DNA from: Bermanella sp036960565
GTDB taxonomy: Bacteria > Pseudomonadota > Gammaproteobacteria > Pseudomonadales > Oceanobacteraceae
NCBI GenBank assembly: GCA_036960565.1
Contig: JBALXQ010000001.1
Coordinates: 169,284-233,283, forward strand
Reading direction: 5' to 3'
Length of the DNA stretch: 64,000 bases
Translations under genes and position numbers: made by a program
Shown: piece by piece, positions 34,497 through 43,935 of the stretch
How positions within the stretch are numbered: the stretch's first letter is position 1
How the letters are laid out: each line of letters begins with the position of its first letter
Notes under the pieces: model-generated
Databases searched by the model: none
The model's input: the letters and a program-made list of their open reading frames with translations, nothing else
What the model was told of the DNA's origin: nothing

Positions 34497-35300
34497 ATGA
34501 TTCGCTTTAATCTCAGTCAGGATCTAGCAAAAGACCTGGCTAACTTGCCCATAATGCCCGATCCGAGAGCTCTTGAGCGCACTCAAGCCAGCCCTATCTA
34601 TAACGACGTCCAGCAGGATATCTACTTAAACCAGTCTATTGAGCCAGAGAACGAAGGGGCCATGATCTGGTACGCCCACGAGGTGATACTGGCAGGGAAA
34701 AAGTGCGTCATTGCCATGGAATACAGTAGTCGTTATGCAATGGTATTTTGTGGTCTAAGAGCAGCCGATTTTAATAACTTTCAGATGATTTTTACCCAAA
34801 GGTTGTGGCGTGAGGCATGTGTCATTACTCAGCTTGAAGCGCCCTTACCCGAAGAGGACATTGCCATTATCACTGGACTAGCACTGGAGTTGAGTCAGCA
34901 GCAAAATTTTTACGTGCAAGGTAATCATAACGTACAAGAACACATTTTTAAGGTGAAAGAGTTACTGGAGAGCTGGGTGTTGGACGAAGGCAACCCACTG
35001 CCCATAGAGGACGATGACGCCTTGCACTTTGATTTAGTGGCCAATGAGATGCTGCATAAATGTCAGGGTGGAGAGGATTACTTTGTGCCCATAGATGAGT
35101 ATCGTAATTTTTGGTTGGGGTTTGTGCGCCACGTGCAAGGGATCTACGCGCAAGATTTATCGTTTACGGAAGAGCACTCGTTGGAAGAAGTATTTGACCC
35201 ATTTGAGCAGGGTTTAAAAAACCCAGCTCACCAAGAAAATCATAATGAAAAAGATGAAAAGGTGATTCACGTGGACTTTGTTAATAAGCATAAGTTGTAA
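34497..35300 (+). CDS. DUF6933-like protein, paralogue 1
   Basis: The 267-residue protein starts MIRFNLSQDLAKDLANLP and carries a WYAHEVILAGKKCVIAMEYSSRYAMVFCGL stretch that fits DUF6933 (a small fold seen alone or fused to pRiA4b ORF-3-type domains). A C-terminal helical region follows, ending VIHVDFVNKHKL. The ATG at 34497 has GGAG upstream and aligns with the start of its neighbour; the longer frame from 34428 does not. It is a paralogue of the next gene, which shares both ends (VDFVNKHK/VDFINRCK). Function is unknown for this family. Confidence 0.62.
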   Translation: MIRFNLSQDLAKDLANLPIMPDPRALERTQASPIYNDVQQDIYLNQSIEPENEGAMIWYAHEVILAGKKCVIAMEYSSRYAMVFCGLRAADFNNFQMIFTQRLWREACVITQLEAPLPEEDIAIITGLALELSQQQNFYVQGNHNVQEHIFKVKELLESWVLDEGNPLPIEDDDALHFDLVANEMLHKCQGGEDYFVPIDEYRNFWLGFVRHVQGIYAQDLSFTEEHSLEEVFDPFEQGLKNPAHQENHNEKDEKVIHVDFVNKHKL

Positions 35301-35492
35301 GCAGGCTTATCTTTAATGAAAATTTCTACAACTGCCCATAAGAGCGTATCGCGCTTATTTTGAAATGGATTAAAAATCAAATACTTTAGGCCTAATGGTA
35401 TTAGCTGTTAATTTTTCCGTGGGGCAAAAGCCGTGAAAGGTGCATAATAAAAATAAGTTGGTAATCAGAGTATATAAGCAGATATCCACTTT

Positions 35493-36209
35493 ATGATTGA
35501 ATTCAAACTCACTAAAGACTTGGCAAAAGATTTAGCCATATTGCCAAAAGAAACGCCCAGCCAAGCCCCCTCTAGAATGGCGAGTAGCGTTGGGGCCATG
35601 GTGTGGTATGCACACCGGGTGATCATTGGGCGGCGAAAATGCATTATCGCCATGGAAAGTCAGAGCCGTTATGCCATGGTGTTTTGTGGGCTCACTCAGG
35701 CGACCTTTGCCAACTTTCCCAAACTGTTTAAAGAACGCCTGTGGCGTGAAGCTTGCGCCGTGACCCAGTTGCAAAAACCGTTACCGGCTGAGGAAGTATC
35801 TCTTATTTCGGGGCTGGCTTTGGAGTTTTGCCAGCAGATGGAATTTGGCAGTCAGACTGACCGCAGTGTGCAAAGCCATATTCGTCAGGTAAAAGAACAG
35901 CTATTTTATATGGTGAATGAAGAAGCCGAAGCCTTGCCGGTAAAGGATGAAGATGCCATTCGTTTTGGTTTGTCGGCCAATAGAACTTTGCGCAAATGTA
36001 AGGGCGACCACGATTACTTCGTGCCACTGGAAGTATTCCGGGATTTTTGGCTAGGACGAGTGCAGCAGGTATTAGGTAAGCCAATAAAGGCTCCTGAGAA
36101 AGTCATAAAAGAGAAAGAAAAAAAATCAAAAAAAATAATCCAGGAAGGATTTGAGGTGAATGGTAATACCGTGATTAAGGTGGACTTCATTAACCGGTGC
36201 AAGAAATAA
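35493..36209 (+). CDS. DUF6933-like protein, paralogue 2
   Basis: The 238-residue protein repeats the layout of the previous gene: MIEFKLTKDLAKDLAILPKE, VWYAHRVIIGRRKCIIAMES, RYAMVFCGL, RLWREACAVTQLQKPLPAEE and YFVPLEVFRDFWLGRVQQVLG. It lacks the roughly 15-residue insert after residue 20 that its paralogue has, and carries a lysine-rich linker before the conserved VIKVDFINRCKK end. The pair arose by tandem duplication, and the spacer between them is 190 bases. It looks cytoplasmic. The start has no strong ribosome site. Function is unknown. Confidence 0.62.
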   Translation: MIEFKLTKDLAKDLAILPKETPSQAPSRMASSVGAMVWYAHRVIIGRRKCIIAMESQSRYAMVFCGLTQATFANFPKLFKERLWREACAVTQLQKPLPAEEVSLISGLALEFCQQMEFGSQTDRSVQSHIRQVKEQLFYMVNEEAEALPVKDEDAIRFGLSANRTLRKCKGDHDYFVPLEVFRDFWLGRVQQVLGKPIKAPEKVIKEKEKKSKKIIQEGFEVNGNTVIKVDFINRCKK

Positions 36210-36380
36210 CCTCTCTATATCCTTAAAAACCTTCTTATATAATACATTACTCGTAATAAAAAATGGCTCTTCTTGAATGATTAGACCAATGCAGAAAGCT
36301 GTTAATCAATAAGCGAAAATTGATTAACGAAAGCGCCTCTTAAAATTTGAAAAACTCCCTTTCATGGCTAAACCTTTAAT

Positions 36381-36412
36381 TTCCGTACTCCTTTTGAGTA
36401 CGGAAGATTTTT
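36381..36412 (+). terminator. intrinsic terminator before the RCC1 gene
   Basis: TTCCGTACTC and GAGTACGGAA form a perfect 10-bp stem with a CTTTT loop, followed by GATTTTT. It ends the DUF6933 transcript 30 bases before the next gene. Confidence 0.82.
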
Positions 36413-36442
36413 AAATTAAATGCATAAAAGGAATTTAATACC

Positions 36443-37549
36443 ATGAAAAATTTGTCTGTAAGGTTTTATCAAAATGCTTGTCTAATATTTTTCATTCTGT
36501 GTAGTTATGGGCATTTAAGCCAAGCCGCACAAACAGGCATCCTTAACATAAAAGAAGTGGGCATTAACAATTACGCTTTTTCAGTTAAGGTAGCCAACGG
36601 TAACGACAGCCTCACTCTGATGGCGGGGGATGATTTGAATTTTACCAATGCCATTAACTATGGTGATGAATTTGATGTGAAAGTAATCGAACAAGACCCC
36701 AGACAGAGATGCATGGTGGTAAACGGGCAGGGGGTAATGTCGGATACTACAGAGCAACTTATTTTAGCCTGTAAAAATAAAAACTTAATTAGCGCGGGCT
36801 TGTATGTGGCCTGCGCCATTAACGAAAATTCCGGCATCGATTGTTTTGGTAGTGATAACTATTTAAAAACAGAAGACGTGCCCGTAGGTACTTACCAGGA
36901 AGTGGCAGTGGGGGCGCAACATGCCTGCGCCTTAAAGACCGATCACTCTCTGGTGTGCTGGGGACGTAACAGCGAAGGTCAAACCGATGCCCCCAGTGTG
37001 GGTCATTTCATCAGCGTAGTGGCCAGCCATCATGGCAGTTGTGCCCTTGATGATAATCATTTGCTGCAGTGCTGGGGCAATATCACCAATACGCCATACC
37101 CAGTGCCTAGCGGTAATTTTTGGGATGTGGATATTAGCTACTTTCACGGCTGTGCCATCGAAGATGATTTAACCACCGTTTGCTGGGGCAGCGATTCAAA
37201 AGGGCGAGCCACAGTACCAACCGGATTAAAAGCATTTGATGTGGCGGTGTCGGATTATTTCTCTTGTGCCATCAATAAAGAGAATCGTGAAAGCCAGTGC
37301 TGGGGCAAAAATCAATTTGGTGAAGGCAATCCCATTAGCTGGGATATGGCCGACCTGGATTTAGGCTATTTTCATGGCTGTGGCTTATCGTCGGGTGGTG
37401 GCACTGCCTTGTGTTGGGGATTAGGCGATGGTTATGAGCCTAACTTAAGTGGCTCGTTTGTGCAGATTAGTGCAGGATACTTTTTTACCTGTGGTATTCG
37501 TGAGGATTACAGCGTGGCTTGCACCGGTGATGCTAACCCGTTGGAATAA
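36443..37549 (+). CDS. secreted RCC1-like repeat protein
   Basis: The 368-residue protein has a signal peptide (ends LSQAAQ) and an N-terminal Ig-like stretch. From about residue 120 it carries five or more RCC1-type repeats, each with a Cys-x-Ala/Cys and a C-W-G end: ACALKTDHSLVCWGRN, GSCALDDNHLLQCWGN, GCAIEDDLTTVCWGSD, FSCAINKENRESQCWGKN, GCGLSSGGGTALCWG. These fold as a beta-propeller used for binding. The paired cysteines per blade suggest disulfides in the periplasm or outside. AAGGAA before the ATG supports the start. The ligand is unknown. Confidence 0.83.
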   Translation: MKNLSVRFYQNACLIFFILCSYGHLSQAAQTGILNIKEVGINNYAFSVKVANGNDSLTLMAGDDLNFTNAINYGDEFDVKVIEQDPRQRCMVVNGQGVMSDTTEQLILACKNKNLISAGLYVACAINENSGIDCFGSDNYLKTEDVPVGTYQEVAVGAQHACALKTDHSLVCWGRNSEGQTDAPSVGHFISVVASHHGSCALDDNHLLQCWGNITNTPYPVPSGNFWDVDISYFHGCAIEDDLTTVCWGSDSKGRATVPTGLKAFDVAVSDYFSCAINKENRESQCWGKNQFGEGNPISWDMADLDLGYFHGCGLSSGGGTALCWGLGDGYEPNLSGSFVQISAGYFFTCGIREDYSVACTGDANPLE

Positions 37550-37685
37550 ACTGAAAAGGCCAAGGGTCAGCAATGCTCGCTGATCCTGGTGCCAGCCTGA
37601 ATTCAGCTGAATGTTGGCGCTGTCTAATTCGCCCTTAATCTGGAACTGGTGTATTATTTGCGCAATTTTTTTACGGTTCACTGGC

Positions 37686-39899
37686 ATGAAAATCTTTCAC
37701 AAACTCCTACTTTTTATTTGCATGCTGGCACCTCTAACCGGTGTTAGTGGTAATGCCATGGCCCAAGCACTTGCGGCAGAGCAGGGGCGTATCGTGCCAG
37801 CACTTAATGAGGTTATCGCTCGCTATGGTGATCATGAAGCCAAAGATGGCGCCGAAATTCTGTATAAATACCGAAAAATCACTTTAAATGAAGCCAATGA
37901 GGATGAGATCATCACCTACTTGGCCATCCGCATTAACCGCGAAGACGCCATTCCTTATTACAGTCAGTTTGAATTATCGTATGATGAATACTACGAAACC
38001 CTGCAACTGGATTTTGCTCGGGTTAAAACCCTGTCTGGGGAGATTTTAGACTTACCTAAATCGGCAGTACAAATAAAAACCGCTAACGATGCCCTGTTTT
38101 ACAACGAACACAAAGAACTGACCTTTTCTGTGCCCAAGCTTTCAGCCGGTGCCATTATCGAATTTCAGTACAGCCGTAAAACACTCAATTCGGCCATTAA
38201 AAATCACTGGTTTCATACTGAGTTTTTTAGCTGGCATCAGCGTAATTCCAGCACAGGAGAATACAGCTTTGATGCTACTGGGATTAGCGAGGTGAGCATC
38301 AACGCTCCGCTTAAACAAAAAATTAATCTACACGGCCAACAACTAAGCGCTATTACACAAAAAAGATACACACAAGATAACCGTCAGGTGATTGAACTGA
38401 GCCGACGTAATATCAAAAAAATGATACCGCAAGAGATGATGCCGTCGCACTGGCTTAACAGCCCTACACTGGTATTAACCACTTTAGATAACTGGCAACA
38501 GCTAAACCAATTTAGCTATCAAACCTTTAAATCAGGTGTTAGCGGCAGTAATCAGACTGAAATAATACGTCTTGCTAAACAAATAACCGTCAATGCCCAA
38601 AGCCCGCAACAAAAGCTGCATGCTATTTTTGGATACGTGCAAAAAAATATTCGTTATGTTTATGCTCATCTGGGTCGTGGTGGTCTTACACCTCATAGCC
38701 CAAGTTGGACCCTGAAAAACGGCTTTGGCGATTGCAAAGACCAGAGCGCATTACTTATCTCGTTGCTGAACGCTGTGGGCATTCAGGCTTCTCCAGCGCT
38801 GTATCATAGTTCCGGGCAATACCTGTTAAAGTCGGCGCCACGGTTAATGTTTGACCACATGATTGTTTACTTGCCACAGCAAAATGACATTGGAGCCGGT
38901 TTTATTGACACCAGTAATTACAAACTGCAATTCCCCGGCATAATCCCTAAAAACAATCTGGCTCAGGCTTTTGTGCTGGGAGATGATCAGGGTGAATTTA
39001 TTAATATCAATACCCTGTCTCGTCCCAATACCCTGAACATGGTGACCGATTATTACGATATCAATGAGGATAAAATTAGCGCCGAAATCACCCTAAGTGC
39101 TAAGGGTTATTTTGATAGTTATTTCAGAAGCATCTGGCTGCAATCTCAGGAAAGAGAGAAGGCACTCAAGGGGATTATTAATTCTCTTTTTGCCAGCGCC
39201 ACTATCACCAGTCTCATCGTCGAAAATGAAAAAGACCTGTTCAAGCCTGTCGTCATTAAGGCAAAAATTGAATTTGCCATGAACTCCAAGTTGGCCGATG
39301 GGCTGTTGTTTAGTGCCAGCTACAAGCAGGTGGCACAAAGCTTCATGCCGGTGAGTGCGTTTACTGAGGGTGAAGAGCGTCATCAAGGGTTGTACAACGG
39401 ACTGGACCTGGCAATCACTCATACCATTCGTATTAGTGATCAGAAAGATTTGTATGCCAACCTAATACAACAACCGGTAAACATAGATACGCCATTGCTT
39501 AAGATGAGTGCAAAAGGTTTAAAGGATGAAAAGCTAGCGTTGCAGATGAACATATCTATCGAGTCTTTTACCCTAGATGTAAATGAAATTAAAACCTTCA
39601 CCACCGCTTTTAACGACGCCATGGAAAACGGTAATTGGTTAATTCAGGTGAAGCCCGGGAAATTAAATTCCACTACCCAATTAGCCGATGATAAGAAAGG
39701 GGTAGACCTAGTAGGCATTAAAAACTTAATCGATCGCGGAGAATATGAGCAGGCACTCACCAGCCTAAAAATTCTGCTAGAAAAGCAAGAAGATGCCGAA
39801 GGTTATTTCTTTAAGGGCCTAGTACTAGGCTTTTTAAATCAGCACGGTGAATCAGATGCCGCATTTGAAAAAGCTGAATTACTGGGGTATGAAATCTGA
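37686..39899 (+). CDS. DUF3857 / transglutaminase-like protein
   Basis: The 737-residue secreted protein has a signal peptide (ends NAMAQA), a DUF3857 region (about 60-260; YSQFELSYDEYYETLQLDFARVKTLSGE) and a transglutaminase-like core. In the core, FGDCKDQSALLISLLNAVGI supplies the Cys near 350, followed by the His in FDHMIVYL and the Asp in IDTSNYK, a complete triad. A DUF3858-like beta region and a TPR-like end follow. The start is the ATG at 37686 because a signal peptide follows it; the longer frame begins at TTG. Its stop overlaps the next start (TGATG), so the two proteins are coupled. It may be an envelope protease or crosslinker. Confidence 0.8.
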   Translation: MKIFHKLLLFICMLAPLTGVSGNAMAQALAAEQGRIVPALNEVIARYGDHEAKDGAEILYKYRKITLNEANEDEIITYLAIRINREDAIPYYSQFELSYDEYYETLQLDFARVKTLSGEILDLPKSAVQIKTANDALFYNEHKELTFSVPKLSAGAIIEFQYSRKTLNSAIKNHWFHTEFFSWHQRNSSTGEYSFDATGISEVSINAPLKQKINLHGQQLSAITQKRYTQDNRQVIELSRRNIKKMIPQEMMPSHWLNSPTLVLTTLDNWQQLNQFSYQTFKSGVSGSNQTEIIRLAKQITVNAQSPQQKLHAIFGYVQKNIRYVYAHLGRGGLTPHSPSWTLKNGFGDCKDQSALLISLLNAVGIQASPALYHSSGQYLLKSAPRLMFDHMIVYLPQQNDIGAGFIDTSNYKLQFPGIIPKNNLAQAFVLGDDQGEFININTLSRPNTLNMVTDYYDINEDKISAEITLSAKGYFDSYFRSIWLQSQEREKALKGIINSLFASATITSLIVENEKDLFKPVVIKAKIEFAMNSKLADGLLFSASYKQVAQSFMPVSAFTEGEERHQGLYNGLDLAITHTIRISDQKDLYANLIQQPVNIDTPLLKMSAKGLKDEKLALQMNISIESFTLDVNEIKTFTTAFNDAMENGNWLIQVKPGKLNSTTQLADDKKGVDLVGIKNLIDRGEYEQALTSLKILLEKQEDAEGYFFKGLVLGFLNQHGESDAAFEKAELLGYEI

Positions 39900-41251
39900 T
39901 GAAATATTTTGCCCCACTGTTGTTAATGGTTATGCTGACAGCCTGCGTTCCATTTGCAACAAAGCCCAGTGCTATTACTCCAGATATTCAAGATCATGAA
40001 AAGCAATTACAAATTAACCCGAAAAATCCTGGTAGTCTGGCTGCCCTAGGGGAGCGTTATTTTAAGCTGTTTGAAGAGACAAAATGGACGAAGCACCGCG
40101 ATACATCCATTAAATATAATCAGGCCTATCTAGATTTGTATCCGCAGCATCCGGGTGTAAAAAGAAATTTATACCTAGCGTATTTCCACAAGGTCTCCCA
40201 TGACTTTAACCAGGAAAGTGCTAATAAGTTAAGCGCTATTTTTAACAGTGTGAATACCGTGAATGCGTTATCGCTTAATCCACCCAGTATCGCTATTTAT
40301 AATTATAAGGTGAAACACAATCCACAAATTGAAAAATTAATAGAGTTATTGAAGCAGGCTGTCGTAGAGCAACCGGCTTCAGCTTTTGCTTATCTAAAGT
40401 TGGCTAGGGCTTATGGTAGTCGCGGCCAAAAGAAAATGGCTCAGGCAATACTCTTGTATGGTAGTCAGAATAATCCGGACAACTTGTATTTACAGGTTTC
40501 TCTTGGTGACTCCTATATGGCCCGCGGCAAGGAAAAAGTATGCCAGGGTGATCAATATAACGACCTAGAGAAAGCGTTATCGTTTTATCATAAGGTATTA
40601 AAAGTCCGCCCTGAAAGTGCCCGTCTACGTGCCGAGATGGCCGAAGCCTATTTTTACAATGGACGTTTTAGGCTGGCGCTGGCGCAGTATAAAAAATCTC
40701 AGGAATTCTCCAAAGACAACATGAAGCTATTAGACATAGGCATTGTATATTCCATTTTAGGCAAAAATGATAAAGCCTTGGATTATTTTCAGCGGGCCGG
40801 TGACGGTTATTTCGCGGTAAAAGATCTGGCGGTTCATTATTTTTCTTTAGAGCAATGGGGCGAAAGCCTGACGTCTTATCAGCAAGAATTTACGCTGCAA
40901 GACGAACACTTCTATAGCCGCCTATTAGAAAGTTATGCCATGAGTTTTAATGATGCAAACAATCCAGGGGTTGAAAAGCTCATGCAGTTTGTGGTCAATC
41001 ATGAATTATCTAGTTGGGAGAAAAAACTGTATAAGTTGCGCCTAAAACAGATTTCTAGCGACGCCTTAATGGTTGATGCGAATGATGCTTGTCAGCGTAC
41101 CGAAGGTTATTTCTACAGGGCTCTGCAAGCCAGGCTTAGTGGTAATAAAGAGCTGTATCAACAGCTACTGGATAAAACCCTACAGGAAAAAATTTATCTA
41201 TTTACCGAGTATAAGGCTGCCAAAAATCTGGCTCGCCAAGCTCGGCTGTAA
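39899..41251 (+). CDS. TPR-repeat lipoprotein
   Basis: The 450-residue protein starts with a lipoprotein signal (MVMLTAC, Cys near 16) and is then all-helical with tetratricopeptide repeats, for example SAFAYLKLARAYGSRGQKKMAQAILLYGSQNN and SARLRAEMAEAYFYNGRFRLALAQYKKSQEF. It is translationally coupled to the transglutaminase-like protein upstream (ATG overlaps TGA). The pair may form an envelope complex in which the TPR holds a partner. The precise role is unknown. Confidence 0.8.
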   Translation: MKYFAPLLLMVMLTACVPFATKPSAITPDIQDHEKQLQINPKNPGSLAALGERYFKLFEETKWTKHRDTSIKYNQAYLDLYPQHPGVKRNLYLAYFHKVSHDFNQESANKLSAIFNSVNTVNALSLNPPSIAIYNYKVKHNPQIEKLIELLKQAVVEQPASAFAYLKLARAYGSRGQKKMAQAILLYGSQNNPDNLYLQVSLGDSYMARGKEKVCQGDQYNDLEKALSFYHKVLKVRPESARLRAEMAEAYFYNGRFRLALAQYKKSQEFSKDNMKLLDIGIVYSILGKNDKALDYFQRAGDGYFAVKDLAVHYFSLEQWGESLTSYQQEFTLQDEHFYSRLLESYAMSFNDANNPGVEKLMQFVVNHELSSWEKKLYKLRLKQISSDALMVDANDACQRTEGYFYRALQARLSGNKELYQQLLDKTLQEKIYLFTEYKAAKNLARQARL

Positions 41252-41640
41252 TACCGGTGGCGCAAGCGCCGGATAATACCTAGTGCCTTGCGGCCATGTA
41301 AAAATAAAATGATTGACCAGTGAGCCGATTAAAGTAGTTATTAGATTCACTGGGCAAACCGTATACTCCAAAACTCTGTCCATAATGAAATCTAAAAAAG
41401 ACAACCTTTCTGTTGTATGAATTCGGCCTGAGCTATTTTTTCTGTAGTGGAATTTGTATTGAATTTGGCGGTTATCTCGGCCGGAAGGGTGATGATTTCA
41501 GCTTCATTGGAGAGCGGCTAATTACCCCAGCCTAACAAACACACATTCAATACTTACAATTCCACACACCCGGTAACGGCACCGAAGACCTTCTCTGGCT
41601 AATCTTATTTTAAATATGAGTTTAATGACTGGGGAGCCAT
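41252..41640. other. 389-base spacer
   Basis: I see no gene here. It has a small GC-rich hairpin (CCGGTGGCGC/GCGCCGG, about 41254-41272) right after the TPR gene and otherwise unremarkable sequence up to the GGGGAG ribosome site of the next small gene. Confidence 0.5.
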
Positions 41641-41904
41641 ATGAAGAATTTGTTCGTCATTTTTTGCTTAACAACCTTGTGCTGGGCAGCACAGGCCAAT
41701 GAAAATAAGCACTGTAATAATCCTGAATACCTGTTGCTGGAAGATAGCTTCTTGAAACTGGAAAATGCCAAGAAAGAGCATTTCTTTGTTTTAGATAAGC
41801 GCTGCATGCTGGAGCTGGGGTTAGGTAAGGACGAGATTGTTGAGCGTCGCACTATCTTTTTAATGGGCTCCATGAATTATGAGCATTACGGGGTAGTTGA
41901 GTAA
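41641..41904 (+). CDS. small secreted protein, unknown
   Basis: The 87-residue protein has a clear signal peptide (ends WAAQANEN) and a mature part of about 67 residues with two cysteines (HCNN and KRCML) that could form a disulfide. It is charged and helical (YLLLEDSFLKLENAKKEHFFVLDKRC). GGGGAG lies just before the ATG. No family is recognised, and the opposite-strand frame in the same place is a shadow. It is probably periplasmic or exported. Confidence 0.65.
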   Translation: MKNLFVIFCLTTLCWAAQANENKHCNNPEYLLLEDSFLKLENAKKEHFFVLDKRCMLELGLGKDEIVERRTIFLMGSMNYEHYGVVE

Positions 41905-41953
41905 GGCACTGTAGGGTTAATCCTTACTAGGTTGGTGGTTGTCCTTCATTAAT

Positions 41954-42288
41954 AATAACTTACCTGCATAAGGGCTGATGCAGTACTACTGCATCCATTT
42001 TTAATGGTCCCCACTTCAATTCTATCTAGTCAGGCGGAATGCAGTCATGCCGAGTCTTTGCTGGATTGGTGGGAATGCTAAATTAATCAATAACTTATCT
42101 GCATAAGGGCTTGACGCAGTACAGCTACATCCATTTTTAATGGTCCCCACTTCAATTCTATATAGTCAGGCGGAATGCAGTCATGCCGAGTCTTTGCTGG
42201 ATTGGTGGGAATGCTAAATTAATCAATAACTTATCTGCATAAGGGCTTGACGCAGTACTACTACATCCGTATTATTCGCCCCACTTCA
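41954..42288. repeat. 135-bp tandem repeat, about 2.5 copies
   Basis: Unit starts are at 41954, 42089 and 42225 (intervals 135 and 136). Copies share TCAGGCGGAATGCAGTCATG, CTTTGCTGGATTGGTGGGAA and more with few changes; the third copy decays after about 45 bases. No open frame spans it. It ends about 50 bases before tRNA-His. Confidence 0.85.
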
Positions 42289-42338
42289 TGAGGCAACTCA
42301 TTTGGTACTCAACCGAAAGGTTGTTTGCAGTATGTTGT

Positions 42339-42415
42339 GGTGGCCGTAGCTCAGTCGGTAGAGCGCAGGATTGTGATTCCTGTGGTCGAGGGTTCAATCC
42401 CCTTCGGCCACCCCA
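42339..42415 (+). tRNA. tRNA-His (GTG)
   Basis: The sequence folds as a cloverleaf with the extra G(-1) typical of tRNA-His at 42339, a GTAGCTCAGTCGGTAGAGC D arm, the anticodon GTG in the loop ATTGTGATT, a GGTTCAATCC T arm and an encoded CCA end. The acceptor stem is GGTGGCC/GGCCACC. Confidence 0.96.
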
Positions 42416-42471
42416 TTTAAACTGTGAAACCTGTTTTATGCTTACATTGTAAGCAAAAATCAGTGAAAAAT

Positions 42472-42556
42472 GCGGATGTGGTGAAATTGGTATACACGCT
42501 AGATTTAGGTTCTAGTGTCGCAAGACGTGAGAGTTCGAGTCTCTCCATCCGCACCA
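42472..42556 (+). tRNA. tRNA-Leu (TAG)
   Basis: The 85-base cloverleaf has a GCGGATG/CATCCGC acceptor stem, a CTAGA-TTTAGGT-TCTAG anticodon arm giving anticodon TAG, a long variable arm as in leucine tRNAs, a GAGTTCGAGTCTC T arm and encoded ACCA. It lies 56 bases after tRNA-His, probably in one transcript. Confidence 0.95.
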
Positions 42557-42633
42557 TTTCTTCTTCTCTTTCCTTTTAAACAAAAGGCATAGAGCAAACA
42601 AGAAGAAATAAGTAAATGGGTTCTTCATTTACT
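42557..42633 (+). terminator. hairpins after the tRNA pair
   Basis: AGTAAATG and CATTTACT (42611-42633) form a stem followed by CTCTC, and an outer pair ATTTCTTCTT/AAGAAGAAAT (42557-42610) precedes it. It is a weak terminator but sits at the right place. Confidence 0.5.
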
Positions 42634-42833
42634 CTCTCAATTCTTTGTTAGTCGTTACAATTTCAATAGCTAAACCTCATTTTTTTTAATCGTCTGTATT
42701 TTGCACACATGCTTTAGCTCACCTTTACCCGCTGTTTTACTTTACTCGTAAGCTCGGCTTGAATTTCGTGCCAGCTGGGTATAAAACATGCCCTTTACCT
42801 TACAGCTATTGCCAAAGCGGTGTTTAGGTTTCC

Positions 42834-43751
42834 ATGTTACCCATAGTTTACCACCCCAATTATTCCTGCCCGTTTCCCTCGGGCCATCGCTTTGTTATGC
42901 GCAAGTTTGTAGATTTGTACCAAGAGGTTTTGAAACAGGGCTTAATCGCGCCGGATCATCGCAATCTTTACTCTCCACAAACAGCCACTATTGAAGCGCT
43001 GGCTTGCGTACACGATGTAGATTATTTACAAAGCCTGGTGGGTAATCAGGTGGATCAAAAAGCCTGGCGCCGGGTAGGTTTGCCCTGGAGTCAGGGTTTG
43101 GTGGATCGAACACTAACCGCTCCCAATGGCACCCTACTGAGTGCGCGGCTGGCTTTGCAGAAGGGGTTGGCCTGTCACTTGGCTGGCGGCACTCATCATG
43201 CTCATCATGATTTCGGTTCGGGCTTCTGCATGATCAATGATCTCGCCTATACCGCTACTACACTGCTGCAAAGCGGGGAGGTGAAGCGGGTGCTCATATT
43301 TGATCTAGATGTGCATCAAGGGGATGGCACCGCCGCTATTTTACAAAATCAGGCCAATGCCTTTACTTGCTCCATTCATTGTCAGAAGAACTTCCCCTTT
43401 AGAAAACAAAATAGTGATCTGGATATTGGCTTGGAAAAAGGCCTAGAGGATGCCGCCTATTTACAGGTGGTGGCCGATACCCTAAACCAATTATTAACTG
43501 AGTTTCAGCCCGACCTGGTCCTGTACGATGCCGGTGTTGATATTTGGCAAGGGGATGACTTGGGCCATTTGAATATCTCTAGCCAGGGCATGCATGATCG
43601 CGATGAACTGGTGTTATCTACCTGCCTAAATCATCATGTGCCGGTGGCCACGGTCATTGGTGGTGGTTACGACAAAGATGTACAGCGTCTGGCCCGCCGT
43701 CATGCGGTGGTGGTAGAAGTGGCGGCGCACCTGTATCACCAGTATTTTTAA
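42834..43751 (+). CDS. histone-deacetylase-family (AcuC/HDAC-like) hydrolase
   Basis: The 305-residue protein is a complete bacterial HDAC-fold domain: YHPNYSCPFPSGHRFVMRKF at the start, GGTHHAHHDFGSGFCMIND (catalytic His pair), FDLDVHQGDGTA (Zn-binding Asp-x-His) and DAGVDIWQGDDLGHLN (Zn-binding Asp). Such short enzymes deacetylate small substrates such as polyamines or lysine side chains. The upstream frame at 42788 is a different reading frame and overlaps, so it is a shadow. The start ATG at 42834 has only a weak ribosome site. Confidence 0.88.
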   Translation: MLPIVYHPNYSCPFPSGHRFVMRKFVDLYQEVLKQGLIAPDHRNLYSPQTATIEALACVHDVDYLQSLVGNQVDQKAWRRVGLPWSQGLVDRTLTAPNGTLLSARLALQKGLACHLAGGTHHAHHDFGSGFCMINDLAYTATTLLQSGEVKRVLIFDLDVHQGDGTAAILQNQANAFTCSIHCQKNFPFRKQNSDLDIGLEKGLEDAAYLQVVADTLNQLLTEFQPDLVLYDAGVDIWQGDDLGHLNISSQGMHDRDELVLSTCLNHHVPVATVIGGGYDKDVQRLARRHAVVVEVAAHLYHQYF

Positions 43752-43935
43752 GGTTGTATGGGGGCTGTTTATAGCTCAGTGCAGTCGGTGCTGATGGGTT
43801 TGCAGGCGCTTACTCACACCATGTTCTCACTGGTGAAAAAGTAGTCAGTGGTCACATTCACCCCCTATGGGTATGATGATGTAAAATGGCCGTCGATTTA
43901 AATAGTGGATTTTAAAAACGGATTCAAAACACAGC

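Noticed and set aside
41622..41873. A minus-strand frame over the small secreted protein.
   Set aside because: The plus-strand frame has a strong ribosome site and signal peptide; the opposite frame has neither.
41954..42288. The 135-bp repeats as a CRISPR array.
   Set aside because: Units are long and continuous without distinct spacers, and no cas genes are near.
42339..42556. The tRNA pair as an integration site of a mobile element.
   Set aside because: No integrase, no second tRNA 3' end copy and no change in gene style were seen on either side.
42788..42994. A 68-codon frame ahead of and over the histone-deacetylase-like gene.
   Set aside because: It overlaps the well-supported HDAC frame, has no family signal, and its apparent leader is not a plausible signal peptide.
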